Shown in pieces: positions 8,372-18,800 of a stretch of DNA of 64,000 nt. Each line of letters starts with the position of its first letter. Position 1 is the first letter of the stretch. Origin of the DNA: Paraclostridium ghonii (lineage in GTDB: Bacteria > Bacillota > Clostridia > Peptostreptococcales > Peptostreptococcaceae); assembly GCF_030815085.1 (NCBI RefSeq), contig NZ_JAUSWG010000002.1; one strand, written 5' to 3'. The notes under the pieces were generated by a model. It was given only the letters and a program-made list of their open reading frames with translations, had not been told where the DNA came from and did not search any database. The position numbers and the translations under genes are program-made.

Positions 8372-9829
8372 TTAGGCATATATATCAGAAAATTCTACTT
8401 CTATTTTTTGAACAAAATTTGCTTTTAAATTACAATCATCTATTAATTCTAATTTATGACTATATAAATTACATGGAACTTCTATTATAAATTCACTTCC
8501 TTTATCTAGCTCACTTTCAACATCTATATTCCCACCATGTAATTCAACTAAAGATTTAACTAAAGACAGCCCTATCCCACTACCAACTTTAGTATCTATG
8601 CTTTCATGCTTAACTTGTTTAAATCTTTCAAACACCTTATATAGATCTTTTTTAGGTATTCCTATACCTTCATCTTTAACTCTTAGTTGTATTTTTTCTT
8701 TAAAATCCTTTATTGTTACTTGTATAGATTTTCCTTTTTTATTAAATTTAAATGCATTGGATAATAAATTTAAAACTATTCGCTCCATTTTATCTAAATC
8801 AAATCCGATAATTTTTTCTTCCACGTCCGTATCAAAGATTATATCCATGTCATTTTGGTTTGCAAAATCACTTACAGAATCACAAATGCTTTCAATAAAA
8901 TTAACTATGTCATAGTTTTGAGGATTGAACTCTACGTCTTCATAAGTTAATTTAGTTGAATCAATCAAGTTATCTACTAATTTCAATAACCTATATCCAT
9001 TTTGTTTTATTATATTTAAATACTTCTCATCTTGTTCTTTTGTTTTATTATTGATTATATCATATCGGTAGTTTAGCATCTGGACTGAACTAAATATTAA
9101 GTTTAGTGGTGTTCTTAGTTCATGTGCTGTGTTGGCTAATGATTCTGAACGTGCTCTTTCTAGTGCTGCCTCATATTCTTTTCTCTCTGTTATATTTCTA
9201 GCTATCCCTATAATCCCTGATACATCTTCATCTTTTACTATTATAGGTGTTTTTATAATTTCTAAATAAATTTGCTCTCCGCTTTCCAATACAACGTTTT
9301 CATAGTACATTTTAGTAGTTTTAGTATTTATAACTTCTAAATCCTTCTCTCTATATCTTTCATAATTGCTACTAATTCCAGGCACTAATTCATTTGCATA
9401 ACTTTTATTGCAACTAATTATATTGCTATCTATGTCTTTATAAAAAATATAATCCGGTACCGTATCTGCTAGTAATTGTATGGTTTTTAAATGCTTTCTT
9501 TCTTTATTCTCTACAAGCCATAATACATATGTATCTTCTCTCACCAAAGATATTTCTACTTTATACCACCCATCTAAATAAGGAACATATGAATCTTCAT
9601 CTAATTTGTCTTCTTTTAGATTTCTATCTAAAATACAAGGTATAACGTTCTTTATACTTTTTTCTTTTAGATCTTCTTCTTTCAAATCCACTAGTTCACA
9701 AAACTTATCATTAAAGTCTTTTATTATAAAGTCGGTAAAAATTTCTTCTTCATTTTTTATAGCTTGTCCATATACACATGGCAATGGACATACTTTTAAT
9801 ATTTCATTACAAAGTTCAAAGTTTAGCAT
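8372..9829 (-). CDS. Orphan PAS-domain sensor histidine kinase
   Basis: Soluble sensor kinase of 485 residues with no membrane segment. Two PAS-like sensory regions lie at about 15-105 and 115-215, the second ending in the usual IARNITERKEYE junction. Then come the HisKA helix (H236 in AHELRTPLN) and a complete HATPase (N box LLSNAFKFN, G1 DEGIGIP, F box FERFKQ, G2 GSGIGLSLV). No response regulator is adjacent, so its partner is encoded elsewhere. The N-terminal region is unusually cysteine-containing (C7, C14, C18, C44, C65), so redox or metal sensing is possible but not shown. RBS GGGGTGGGGGA is close to the ATG. Orphan kinases in this group often feed the sporulation phosphorelay; that is only a possibility here. 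Confidence 0.9.
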   Translation of the reverse strand: MLNFELCNEILKVCPLPCVYGQAIKNEEEIFTDFIIKDFNDKFCELVDLKEEDLKEKSIKNVIPCILDRNLKEDKLDEDSYVPYLDGWYKVEISLVREDTYVLWLVENKERKHLKTIQLLADTVPDYIFYKDIDSNIISCNKSYANELVPGISSNYERYREKDLEVINTKTTKMYYENVVLESGEQIYLEIIKTPIIVKDEDVSGIIGIARNITERKEYEAALERARSESLANTAHELRTPLNLIFSSVQMLNYRYDIINNKTKEQDEKYLNIIKQNGYRLLKLVDNLIDSTKLTYEDVEFNPQNYDIVNFIESICDSVSDFANQNDMDIIFDTDVEEKIIGFDLDKMERIVLNLLSNAFKFNKKGKSIQVTIKDFKEKIQLRVKDEGIGIPKKDLYKVFERFKQVKHESIDTKVGSGIGLSLVKSLVELHGGNIDVESELDKGSEFIIEVPCNLYSHKLELIDDCNLKANFVQKIEVEFSDIYA

Positions 9830-10143
9830 TCCCCCACCCCTAACAAAATTACTCTATATAATTATAACAAACTTATTTCCATATTTCATTATTAAATCAT
9901 TAATATTGTTTATATTTTGTTAATAACTCTGTGGATTATTTTTAAAATGCACTTTTTTATATTTAATTTTAATATTTATTTTATTTTTTATAAATAAAAA
10001 CATTTTCCCGTAATATTTTTCACTATAATTGTAATAAATTAACTACTAATCCTTTATTTTTTTCTCAATTTGAATTAAAATTATTAATAATAGTAATTAT
10101 ATAATAATAATAATACAAATTTAATAGATAAGAGGTACCGAAT
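9830..10143. other. AT-rich divergent intergenic region, no feature identified
   Basis: This gap lies between the divergent kinase and glnS genes. I looked for a T-box leader (specifier loop, TGGN antiterminator, terminator) because aminoacyl-tRNA synthetase genes often have one, and found none. TATAAT-like strings occur (for example near 10025) but without a convincing -35 box. Confidence 0.5.
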
Positions 10144-11808
10144 ATGTCAAATGAAAATAAGTCATCAAACTTTATAAGAAACATAATAGTTAATGATTTA
10201 GAATCTAAAAAACATGATACTATCATAACTCGTTTTCCACCAGAACCAAATGGATATTTACATATTGGTCATGCTAAATCTATATGTTTAAACTTTGGTT
10301 TAGCTAAAGAGTTTAATGGAAATGTAAATTTAAGATTCGATGATACAAATCCAGTAAAAGAAGATGTAGAGTATGTAAACTCTATAAAAGAAGATGTTCA
10401 GTGGTTAGGATTTGATTGGAATAACTTATACTTTGCATCAAATTATTTTGAAGAGATGTATGAAAGAGCTGTTCTACTTATAAAAAAAGGAAAAGCTTAT
10501 GTATGTGACTTAAATCCTGAGCAAATGAGAGAATATAGAGGTTCTTTAACAGAGCCAGGAAAAGAAAGTCCTTATAGAAATAGATCTATAGAAGAAAATC
10601 TTGAGTTATTTGAAAAAATGAAAAATGGAGAGTTTGAAGATGGAGAAAAAGTTTTAAGAGCTAAAATAGATATGTCTTCTCCTAACATAAACTTAAGGGA
10701 TCCTGCAATATACAGAATATCTAATTCTCATCACCACAATACCGGTGATAAATGGTGTATATATCCAATGTATGCTTTCGCTCATCCATTAGAGGACGCT
10801 ATAGAAGGTATAACTCATTCTTTATGTTCATTAGAATTTGAAGATCAAAGACCACTTTATGATTGGGTTGTAGACGAGTGTGAAATGCCAAAAGTTCCTC
10901 GTCAAATAGAATTTGCTAGGCTTAACCTTACAAATACTGTTATGAGTAAAAGAAAGCTTAAGCAACTTGTTGATGAAGGTGTAACTGATGGATGGGATGA
11001 TCCTCGTATGCCTACTATAGCTGGTCTTAGAAGAAGAGGTTATACATCAGAGGCTATTAGAAACTTCTGTAATGAAATAGGTGTTGCTAAAGCCGATTCT
11101 ACAGTTGATAGTCAAATGTTAGACTACTTTGTAAGAGAAGACCTACAACCTAAAGCACCTCTTGCTATGGGTGTTTTAAAGCCATTAAAATTAATTATAA
11201 CTAACTATCCAGAAGGTCAAGTTGAAATGCTTGAAATAGAAAATAATGCTAAAGATGAAACTAAAGGTAAAAGATTGGTTCCATTCTCTAGAGAAATATA
11301 TATAGAGCAAGAAGACTTTATGATTGAGCCAGTTAAAAAGTACTTTAGATTATTCCCTGGTAATGAAGTTAGATTAAAGGGAGCTTACTTTGTTAAGTGT
11401 AATGACTTCGTAACTGATGAAAATGGAAATGTAACTGAAATCCACTGTACATATGATCCTGAAACTAAGAGTGGTTCTGGATTTACTGGCCGTAAAGTTA
11501 AAGCTACAATACACTGGGTAGATGCAAATAACGCTGTTCCTTGTGAGTTTAGATTATTTGAGCCACTAATATTAGATGATGCTCCTGAAAATGAAGGAAA
11601 GCACTTCTTAGAGCAAATAAACCCTAGTTCACTTGAAATAGTTCAAGGTTTTGCTGAAAAAACTGCTATAGAAAATGCTAAACCTCAGGATAAGTTCCAA
11701 TTTGTAAGACATGGATTCTTCAATGTAGATACTAAGTACACTACTGATGAGAAGTTAGTATTCAATAGAGTAGTTCCATTAAAGAGTTCATTTAAACCTA
11801 ATAAATAA
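10144..11808 (+). CDS. glnS: Glutaminyl-tRNA synthetase
   Basis: Class I aminoacyl-tRNA synthetase that charges tRNA-Gln directly with glutamine. The 554-residue protein has the HIGH motif in PEPNGYLHIGHAKS (H40-H43), GlnS-specific stretches such as RFDDTNP, EDQRPLYDWVV and RMPTIAGLRRRGYT, the KMSKS-type motif VMSKRKL near residue 266, and the two beta-barrel anticodon-binding domains at the C-terminus. Length and motifs match true GlnS rather than glutamyl-tRNA synthetase. RBS AAGAGG lies nine bases before the ATG. It is monocistronic. Confidence 0.97.
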   Translation: MSNENKSSNFIRNIIVNDLESKKHDTIITRFPPEPNGYLHIGHAKSICLNFGLAKEFNGNVNLRFDDTNPVKEDVEYVNSIKEDVQWLGFDWNNLYFASNYFEEMYERAVLLIKKGKAYVCDLNPEQMREYRGSLTEPGKESPYRNRSIEENLELFEKMKNGEFEDGEKVLRAKIDMSSPNINLRDPAIYRISNSHHHNTGDKWCIYPMYAFAHPLEDAIEGITHSLCSLEFEDQRPLYDWVVDECEMPKVPRQIEFARLNLTNTVMSKRKLKQLVDEGVTDGWDDPRMPTIAGLRRRGYTSEAIRNFCNEIGVAKADSTVDSQMLDYFVREDLQPKAPLAMGVLKPLKLIITNYPEGQVEMLEIENNAKDETKGKRLVPFSREIYIEQEDFMIEPVKKYFRLFPGNEVRLKGAYFVKCNDFVTDENGNVTEIHCTYDPETKSGSGFTGRKVKATIHWVDANNAVPCEFRLFEPLILDDAPENEGKHFLEQINPSSLEIVQGFAEKTAIENAKPQDKFQFVRHGFFNVDTKYTTDEKLVFNRVVPLKSSFKPNK

Positions 11809-11837
11809 TTTTAATTAATAAAAACTGTTTCACATTT

Positions 11838-11919
11838 AAAATAGTAGTAATATATAAGTTTTCTCCTAAAGCTGTAAAAATGCTTTTAAGGTATCTAAAA
11901 CTTACATATTACTACTTTT
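11838..11919. repeat. Long structured inverted repeat downstream of glnS
   Basis: Near-perfect 23-25-base arms (AAAATAGTAGTAATAT...AAGTTTT and complement) enclose a 34-base loop that itself holds a smaller stem AAAGC/GCTTT. It probably serves as terminator for glnS and for the convergent uvsE, although the following T-run is weak. Confidence 0.6.
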
Positions 11920-11978
11920 AATTATTTTAATGCGGATTTCTATATATTAATCTTTTATAGTCAGCTTTTTTACAAATT

Positions 11979-12938
11979 TTATATTTCTATAGTTGTTTCA
12001 TCTATAAATTTTATTTTTTCGTCTAAATTTTTTATATCATCTACTAATTGTTTTAAAGCTAAATCCTTTTTCTTAGCTTCTATCATTACATCAAAGTCTC
12101 TATTTAATTCTTGTTTAGCTAAATATACAAAGTTTAAAAACTCCTTTGAATTTATAAAGTCTGCATGTTTTCTATCCTTTTCAAATTCTCTTGGACTTGA
12201 AAAATGGATTTTAGGAGGTAGCACTTCTTCGTTCCAAGTATCAAAAATATCTTTTAGCATATACTTTATTTCCTCTTCATTATTTTTACATATATGATGA
12301 TGTACATCAAGCACCATAGGTAATTTTGTTTCTTTACATATATCTAGTACGTCTTGTGCTGTAAATACTTTATCGTCATTTTCTAATATCAACTTATTTA
12401 AAACTTTACTTGGAAAATATTTCAAGTTATCTATAAATCGTTTTTTACTTTCCTCTTTCCCACCTTGAGAACTACCTATGTGTATTATCATTTTTCCTTC
12501 TTCATAATTTATATCTTCAAATATTTGGCTTTGAAATTTTAAACTCTTTATTGTATTTTCTACAACACTATCTTTTATGCTATTAATTACATTAAACTGA
12601 TCAGGATGAGAATCTACCCTCATATTACTTTTTTTTATTAAGTTACCTATATATTCAAAATCCTTTTTAAAATATTTTCTATAGTTAAAACTTACGTCGG
12701 GGTGAGTTCCAAGTGGTATTAAATTTGATGTTAATCTATAAAAATGTATTTGGTTTTCTACATTATAATTTAATATTTTTTCTAAATCATATATATTTGA
12801 CCTTGTAACTTCTTTTAATTTATTTAATCTTTCTGCATCAGTACTTATCTTTGAATATCTAGAATACGTTAGAGTACTTGAAGAAGTTACTTTTGGTAAA
12901 TTTAGAGCTATAGCTACATACCCAAGTCTTATTCTCAT
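11979..12938 (-). CDS. uvsE: UV damage endonuclease UvsE
   Basis: TIM-barrel endonuclease (UVDE family) that nicks DNA 5' of cyclobutane dimers and 6-4 photoproducts, starting an alternative excision repair route. The 319 residues begin with the family signature MRIRLGYVAIAL, followed by NLEKIL-type helices, metal-ligand regions around SHPDQFNV, HIGSSQGGKEES, LENDDKVF and LDVHHHICK, and KIHFSSPRE. Length is normal. RBS AAAGGAG precedes the ATG. In endospore formers this enzyme supports UV resistance. It is monocistronic, next to an unrelated reductase gene. Confidence 0.94.
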   Translation of the reverse strand: MRIRLGYVAIALNLPKVTSSSTLTYSRYSKISTDAERLNKLKEVTRSNIYDLEKILNYNVENQIHFYRLTSNLIPLGTHPDVSFNYRKYFKKDFEYIGNLIKKSNMRVDSHPDQFNVINSIKDSVVENTIKSLKFQSQIFEDINYEEGKMIIHIGSSQGGKEESKKRFIDNLKYFPSKVLNKLILENDDKVFTAQDVLDICKETKLPMVLDVHHHICKNNEEEIKYMLKDIFDTWNEEVLPPKIHFSSPREFEKDRKHADFINSKEFLNFVYLAKQELNRDFDVMIEAKKKDLALKQLVDDIKNLDEKIKFIDETTIEI

Positions 12939-12983
12939 GTAATTTCTCCTTTTAAAATATATTATATAAAAATGTTGCCCATA

Positions 12984-13015
12984 AAAAATAAACTCTATAA
13001 CTAGAGTTTATTTTT
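12984..13015. terminator. Terminator downstream of sulfite/nitrite reductase gene
   Basis: A perfect 13-bp stem (AAAAATAAACTCT with complement, six-base loop) with A/T runs on both sides lies immediately after the reductase stop on the minus strand. Confidence 0.85.
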
Positions 13016-13020
13016 ATTTA

Positions 13021-14571
13021 CTATACTAAATATTTATTTACTATATTGTTCAATTCAACTTCATTTTTATCTATATATTCATAAAATTCTAAATTAGATT
13101 TAGCTAAACACTCTGATATATCATACAATAAGCATGGCACGTCTTTTCTTAAAACATCGCCATGTACTTTTCCTAATCTAGTTTCATCTAAACTAGCACG
13201 TCCACCTATATGAATCTCAAATACATCTTCTGTTTTCTCTCCAACTCTTTTTTTCTTTCCAGCAAAACCTATAGGTGCAACTTGATGAGCTGAACAAGAG
13301 TTAGGACATCCTGATATATGAATTCTTGGTAAATTATCACTATTGTAATTTTTTTCTTCTAAATAATTAATTATTTCTTCTAACGTCTCTTGGCTTTCAG
13401 CTATTCCAATTTGACAAATAGGAACCCCTATACAAGCTGTACTTTGCTGTATTTTATATTTACCTGTTATATCTTTAGTTATATCTAAAACTAATTGAGC
13501 TTCTTCACCATTTAAGTTTCTTATATAAAGACCTTCACTCATGGCTAATCTTATCTCAATATCCTCCATATTATTTACATTATCTATTATCTTATCTAAA
13601 TCAGATGCTTTTAGTTGTCCATTTACAGGGTGAACATAAACAGAATATAGTCCCTTTTGTCTTTGCTCAACTAAACGATCATCTGTTATATCTATTTTTA
13701 TTCCTTTTTTATTATAAACTTTTTGAACTACACTTATATCTAAATTGTATTTTTGCTTTACTTCTTTTAAATGCTTTTTATAACATTCTAATAAAGCATC
13801 TCTACCCATTTCCATAAGTATGTATCTTGTACGAGCTTTATTTTTATTTTCATAGTTTCCTTTTTCTATAAATAAATTAGTCATAGCTTCTACATGATAT
13901 AATATATCTTTTGGCTCTACTAATTCATCGTATTCACAAGCTTTCATAGGATTTTTACCCATACCACCTGCTATGTATACTTTAAAGTATTCTTTTTTAT
14001 CTTTCTTAACTGCCATAAATCCTAAATCATTTATTGTAGCTTTAGATTCATCTTTAGGAGAACTTGAAAAAGCTACTTTTAACTTTCTAGGTAATTTATA
14101 AGTAGTTATTTTACTCATAAAATGTTCATTAACTTTTGTTGCATAAGGAGTTACATCAAAAATGTCTTCTGGATCTACTCCTGATAAAGGTGATATAGCA
14201 ACGTTTCTTGGAAAGTTACCTCCACTACCTCTTGTATATATGCCTTTATGTATACCTTCTTCCATTATATCGCAAACTTCGTCTATTGTTATTGTGTGAA
14301 GTTGTATTGCTTGTCGAGTTGTTAAATGTAGTTGTTGTAAATTATATTTATGGACAAAACTTTGAACTAATTTTAATTGTTCAAGATTTAATATACCTGA
14401 AGCCACTCTAAGTCTTATCATAAAGTGTTGTCCATCACGTTGTGCGTAAACACCCATTCCCCCAGATGTATGCTTAAAATCTGCTTTTGATATTTCTTTA
14501 TTCAAAAACTTATGTCCTTTTTCTCTAAACCCTGGTATTTCATCTAATAGTAATTGTTTATAAATTTCCAT
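13021..14571 (-). CDS. Ferredoxin-type sulfite/nitrite reductase (siroheme, 4Fe-4S)
   Basis: Siroheme enzyme that reduces sulfite to sulfide or nitrite to ammonia with six electrons from ferredoxin. The 516-residue single-chain protein has the duplicated ferrodoxin-like half-domains (about 35-95 and 300-365) and the siroheme/Fe-S cysteine set C380-x5-C386 (TACIGVPIC) and C422-x3-C426 (SGCPNSCS); substrate-contacting RTRY/RGSGGNFPRN basic stretches are present. It is a single gene, with no NAD(P)H flavoprotein subunit, sulfate activation or nitrate reductase gene nearby, so ferredoxin is the likely donor. The ATG follows AAGGAG. A TAATCGATTT inverted repeat lies in its leader. Sulfite versus nitrite cannot be decided from sequence. 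Confidence 0.9.
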   Translation of the reverse strand: MEIYKQLLLDEIPGFREKGHKFLNKEISKADFKHTSGGMGVYAQRDGQHFMIRLRVASGILNLEQLKLVQSFVHKYNLQQLHLTTRQAIQLHTITIDEVCDIMEEGIHKGIYTRGSGGNFPRNVAISPLSGVDPEDIFDVTPYATKVNEHFMSKITTYKLPRKLKVAFSSSPKDESKATINDLGFMAVKKDKKEYFKVYIAGGMGKNPMKACEYDELVEPKDILYHVEAMTNLFIEKGNYENKNKARTRYILMEMGRDALLECYKKHLKEVKQKYNLDISVVQKVYNKKGIKIDITDDRLVEQRQKGLYSVYVHPVNGQLKASDLDKIIDNVNNMEDIEIRLAMSEGLYIRNLNGEEAQLVLDITKDITGKYKIQQSTACIGVPICQIGIAESQETLEEIINYLEEKNYNSDNLPRIHISGCPNSCSAHQVAPIGFAGKKKRVGEKTEDVFEIHIGGRASLDETRLGKVHGDVLRKDVPCLLYDISECLAKSNLEFYEYIDKNEVELNNIVNKYLV

Positions 14572-14596
14572 ATTATACTCCTTCTTTGATGATTTT

Positions 14597-14656
14597 TAAT
14601 CGATTTTTATTATAGTTTTATTTTACGATATTTTTCCTTAAATTAGAAATCGATTA
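14597..14656. promoter_or_regulatory. Candidate operator: spaced ATCGAT inverted repeat before the siroheme reductase
   Basis: TAATCGATTT (14597-14606) and AAATCGATTA (14647-14656) form an inverted pair 40 bases apart in the short leader of the reductase, either side of TATAAT-like strings. Geometry suggests a repressor or looped operator, but no regulator gene is adjacent. Confidence 0.35.
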
Positions 14657-14698
14657 TCCCTATTATAATCATTAATATTTTCAATGGTTCATATAATT

Positions 14699-14728
14699 AA
14701 AAAATGGGTGCTTACACACCCATTTTTT
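14699..14728. terminator. Terminator of the SNF2-XRE operon
   Basis: Perfect 12-bp stem AAAAAATGGGTG/CACCCATTTTTT with loop CTTACA, ending in six T on the minus strand directly at the end of the XRE gene. Confidence 0.92.
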
Positions 14729-14729
14729 C

Positions 14730-15857
14730 CTATTTTTTAAAATTAATCTTTTTTACATTATCTTTATTATTTTTATTTAATTGTTTTGATAAAGTTCCTT
14801 CTTTTAACCCTAGTAACTCTTCTACATCTTGTGGATATATACTAAGACCATAATTAGTTAAATTATTCATAAATAAACCTTCATTCATAATTTTTTCTTC
14901 TATTAATATATCAAATGCCTTTTTTAACAAGATTGGATGAGTGGATTTTATATTGCTATCTAATGGTTCTTTCTTACTCCATCCATTTTTATCTATTTCA
15001 TTCATTAAGTACATATACTTTTTATAACTTATTTTTCCTAACTGGTACCCTCTAAGAATCATAGCCCATATAGGAACTATCCATTTTTTCTTTAATTCTA
15101 TAAAATCTTCTAACTCTTGTGCTTTTTCTAAATCAGATAAAAATGAACCCTTAGGCATTAAAAATGCACAAGCAAATTCATCTTTAGAAAACTTTTTAGA
15201 TTGAATATTCGATTCAGTAGCTATTATATAAGCTAGTTCATAAGCTAAATCATAGTTTCTTATAGGTGCTGACTTTTTATCGTTTCCAAGTGAAATAAAA
15301 TATCTACATTCTTTATCTATGCTTTGCTTTTGACTAAATGCTAAAGCTCCTTTTTTATCTATATTTGTAGCTGATATAAAAATTCCGTTTATCTCAAGTA
15401 AACTAACCATATTTCCTATAGGTCCATCCCCTAAATTAAAATAGTTTCTTGTATTTTCAGCTAAAGTTTCTATATCATCATTTCTATTTAAGTTATCTGG
15501 TAAATTCATTTCTGGGAACTTTATATATCCTTGAATAAATTTAAGTAGCCTGTGAGTCATAACTAGTTTTTCTTTTAATGCTATGTCCTCTACTCTAGGT
15601 AATGTTGATTCAGTTCTAATATGTGTATTTTCAACTATAACATTTACTTTATCTTTTTCACTAAAATAGTCTTTAGGAAAACTTAAAGCATTTGCCAATT
15701 TCATTTCATTTTCTAATGTTGGCTTGTACTTATCAGCTTCAAAAGCTAGTATATCTTTTTTATTAATTTTAGTCTCTTTTGCCAATATATCTACTGTTGT
15801 AGCTCTATATATCCTAGCATTTTTTAATTTTTTTCCATTAAATATTTTTTTACTCAT
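14730..15857 (-). CDS. XRE-type HTH protein with degenerate ImmA/IrrE (DUF955) domain
   Basis: Two-domain protein of 375 residues: an N-terminal XRE-like helix-turn-helix (about 8-65) and an ImmA/IrrE peptidase-like domain (about 130-250). In active members the core helix reads AHELGH and binds zinc; here the same position reads AYELAY (Y206, E207, Y210), so both zinc histidines are replaced by tyrosine, while the following FACAFLMP motif that normally carries the third ligand region is kept. The protein should therefore be unable to cut a repressor as ImmA does, and may act as a sensor or DNA-binding partner. It starts 20 bases after the SNF2 helicase stop, shares its terminator, and has its own weak RBS (AGAAAGG). 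A C-terminal extension of ~100 residues has no family I recognise. Function unknown; partnership with the helicase is inferred from the operon. Confidence 0.85.
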   Translation of the reverse strand: MSKKIFNGKKLKNARIYRATTVDILAKETKINKKDILAFEADKYKPTLENEMKLANALSFPKDYFSEKDKVNVIVENTHIRTESTLPRVEDIALKEKLVMTHRLLKFIQGYIKFPEMNLPDNLNRNDDIETLAENTRNYFNLGDGPIGNMVSLLEINGIFISATNIDKKGALAFSQKQSIDKECRYFISLGNDKKSAPIRNYDLAYELAYIIATESNIQSKKFSKDEFACAFLMPKGSFLSDLEKAQELEDFIELKKKWIVPIWAMILRGYQLGKISYKKYMYLMNEIDKNGWSKKEPLDSNIKSTHPILLKKAFDILIEEKIMNEGLFMNNLTNYGLSIYPQDVEELLGLKEGTLSKQLNKNNKDNVKKINFKK

Positions 15858-15877
15858 GTCATTTTACCTTTCTTAAT

Positions 15878-18800
15878 TTATGTCAATAAATTTAATATTT
15901 CATCATTAGATAAATTTTTAAATACATTCGCATCAGATAATTCATTTCCTATTATATCATCTATCATTTTACGTTTATCTTCTTGAAGCTTTATGATTTT
16001 TTCTTCTATAGTTCCTTTGGCTATTAACTTTATAACTTCAACAACTTGTTTTTGTCCCAACCTATGGGCTCTATCACTAGCCTGATTTTCAACAGATATA
16101 TTCCACCATGGATCAAAGTGAATTACAGTATTTGCGGAAGTTAAATTCAAACCAGTTCCTCCTGCTTTTAATGATATTAAAAATACTTTTTTATTGAAGT
16201 TTTCATTAAAATCATCAACAAACTTTATCCTATCTTTAGCCTTAGTTTGTCCATCTAAATAATTATATTCTATATTTTCTTTATCTAATATATTAGATAA
16301 ATTTTTAAGTACACTTGTAAATTGAGAAAATATAAGAACTTTATTTCCACTTGATATACTATCTTTTAATATCTCTACACAAGCATTTATCTTTGAGCTC
16401 TTTCCTTTATAATCCGTAACTATTAAGCTTGGATCTAAACATAATTGTCTTAGTTTCGTTAAATATGATAAAACTGTTATTTTATCATTACTTTCATATT
16501 TATCTTGTAACTTTATTTGAATTTCATCAACATAAGTCTTGTATATTTTACGTTGTTCTTTACTTAACTCAACTAAAAATTTTGTTTCTATTTTGTCAGG
16601 TAATTCAGCTATAACTTGTTTTTTAGTTCTTCTTAAAATAAAAGGCTTTATAAGTTTTTTAAGTCTTATTAAGTTACTTTGATCTTTTATAAAAATAGCA
16701 TTAAACCTATTTACATTGTATAAATATCCTGGCATTATAAAGTCAAATATAGACCAAAGCTCCAATAAATTATTTTCTATAGGCGTACCTGTAAGTGCAA
16801 ATTTACATTTAGCTTTTATATTCTTAACTGCATCTGTTGTTATAGATGTTGGATTTTTAATATTTTGAGCTTCATCTATAACTAAGCAGTCAAAGCTTAT
16901 GTTTTCATACTTATCACAATCATTTCTTAAAGATCCATATGTCGTTAATAAAACATCAAAATTTTCAAGATTTTTTATTGTATTCTCTCTCTCTTTTTTA
17001 CTTCCATGAACTATACCTATATTTAAACTTGGCGCAAATTTTTCAAACTCACTTTTCCAATTGTGTATAAGTGAAGTTGGTGTAATAACCATACTTTTAC
17101 TTTCTTGTTTGGATAATAAGAAAGTTATTGTTTGTAAAGTTTTCCCAAGACCCATTTCATCGGCTAATATGCCCCCAAATCCACAGGATTCTAGTCTTTT
17201 AAACCAGCTAAATCCATCTACTTGATAATCTCTTAAGCTTGCCTTTAAATCTTTTGGGATTTCATTTTTTATATTTTTTACATTATTAAATCTATCTATT
17301 GTATTTTTTGTATTTTCAATTCCTTCTATATATGGAAGCTTATTTTCTGTAAATAGTTCATTTATATACATTGCTTTACTTGCATGTATATTCATGTCTT
17401 TAACGCTACCAGTAAATCCTAAACTTTCCATAAGCTTAAATATTTCTTTTGTCTCATCTTCTTCTAAGTTTATAAAATCCCCATTTTTAAGCTTATAAAA
17501 TCGCTTATTGGCTTTAAAAGATTTTAAAATTTCTTTATATTCTTTTTCATCTACATCTTCTATTTTAAACTTTAATTCAAGATAATGATTTATATCCTCT
17601 CCTAAACCTACCTTTATATTAGATGAATTGTAAATCTTTTTTTCCTTGAATTTATCTGAGTAATAAACCTCTCCAATATTTTTTAGCCGATTAATTTCCT
17701 TAGCTAAAAAATCATATAATTGAGAGTCATCTCCTTTAAATACATATTTATCTTTATCTCTTTCAAAGTAATATGTATATAATCTATAGATAGCTTCCTC
17801 TTCTTTCTCAATATCTCTAATAACAAACTTCCCGTCCTCTTCGCCTTCATAATACATCTTAACACTACATATTATTCTGGATTCATCTAGGTCAAAGTAA
17901 TATTTAACAGTTAAATCTTTAGTTATATTATTTTTTATACTATCATCTATAATTATATTTTCAGATATTTCTTTGAATTTTGGTATTAAATTAGTTAAAC
18001 ACTCACTAATTTCATCTCCTTCAAATTCTATATATTTATGCTTATCCAATACTTCATATATTTTTTTATAATATACTCCATTAATGTTTGAAAGCAAATA
18101 TATATTTCCTTTATAAAAAACTACATCTCCTTTATGAGACAAAGGTGTAGGTAATATTTCATTATTAGATATAACTATTTTATCTCCTAATTTTTTAATC
18201 TCCACATTTATAGGGATATCTTCATTTATTATTTGAGGATTATAAGTTTTTCTATTATAATTAAATGTAAATTCTTTATATCTTAATTTTTCCATCAATC
18301 TTTTAATTAAGCTAGAATTTAATATCATGTATCTATTTTTTCTTGCATTTATATTATCAGTTAAACTTAGCCCATAGTCTTCTATAAACTTAGCTAATAC
18401 TTCATCATCTTCAAAGTCACTACTTTTAGGATCATATATAAAATCTTTCCCATACATAATTGGTTTTCCTTCTACCCTTGAATTTGCAAATTGTTTAAAA
18501 TCTTTTAATGTATACATCTTGTCATTACCTATTTTAAATTCAACCTCTAAGGTTTGATTTAAATAACTCGTTATATCTACTTCTAGGTTAACTCTCTCTT
18601 TAGGAATTACTTTAAAATAATTTAATAAATCTTTGTTTATAAATCTAGTATTTACCTTAGCTGTAGTTTTATCTTTTATATCCATTGTCTTTATCTTTAA
18701 ATTATTTACTACACTAGCCTTTAAATCATCAATTCCTCTTAAAGTTATACAAGCTATATGCTTACATATAAAATGATTGTTTAAAGTTGTATTTTTATTA

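Noticed and set aside
9830..10143. Possible T-box leader for glnS
   Set aside because: No specifier loop, T-box TGGN bulge or terminator is visible.
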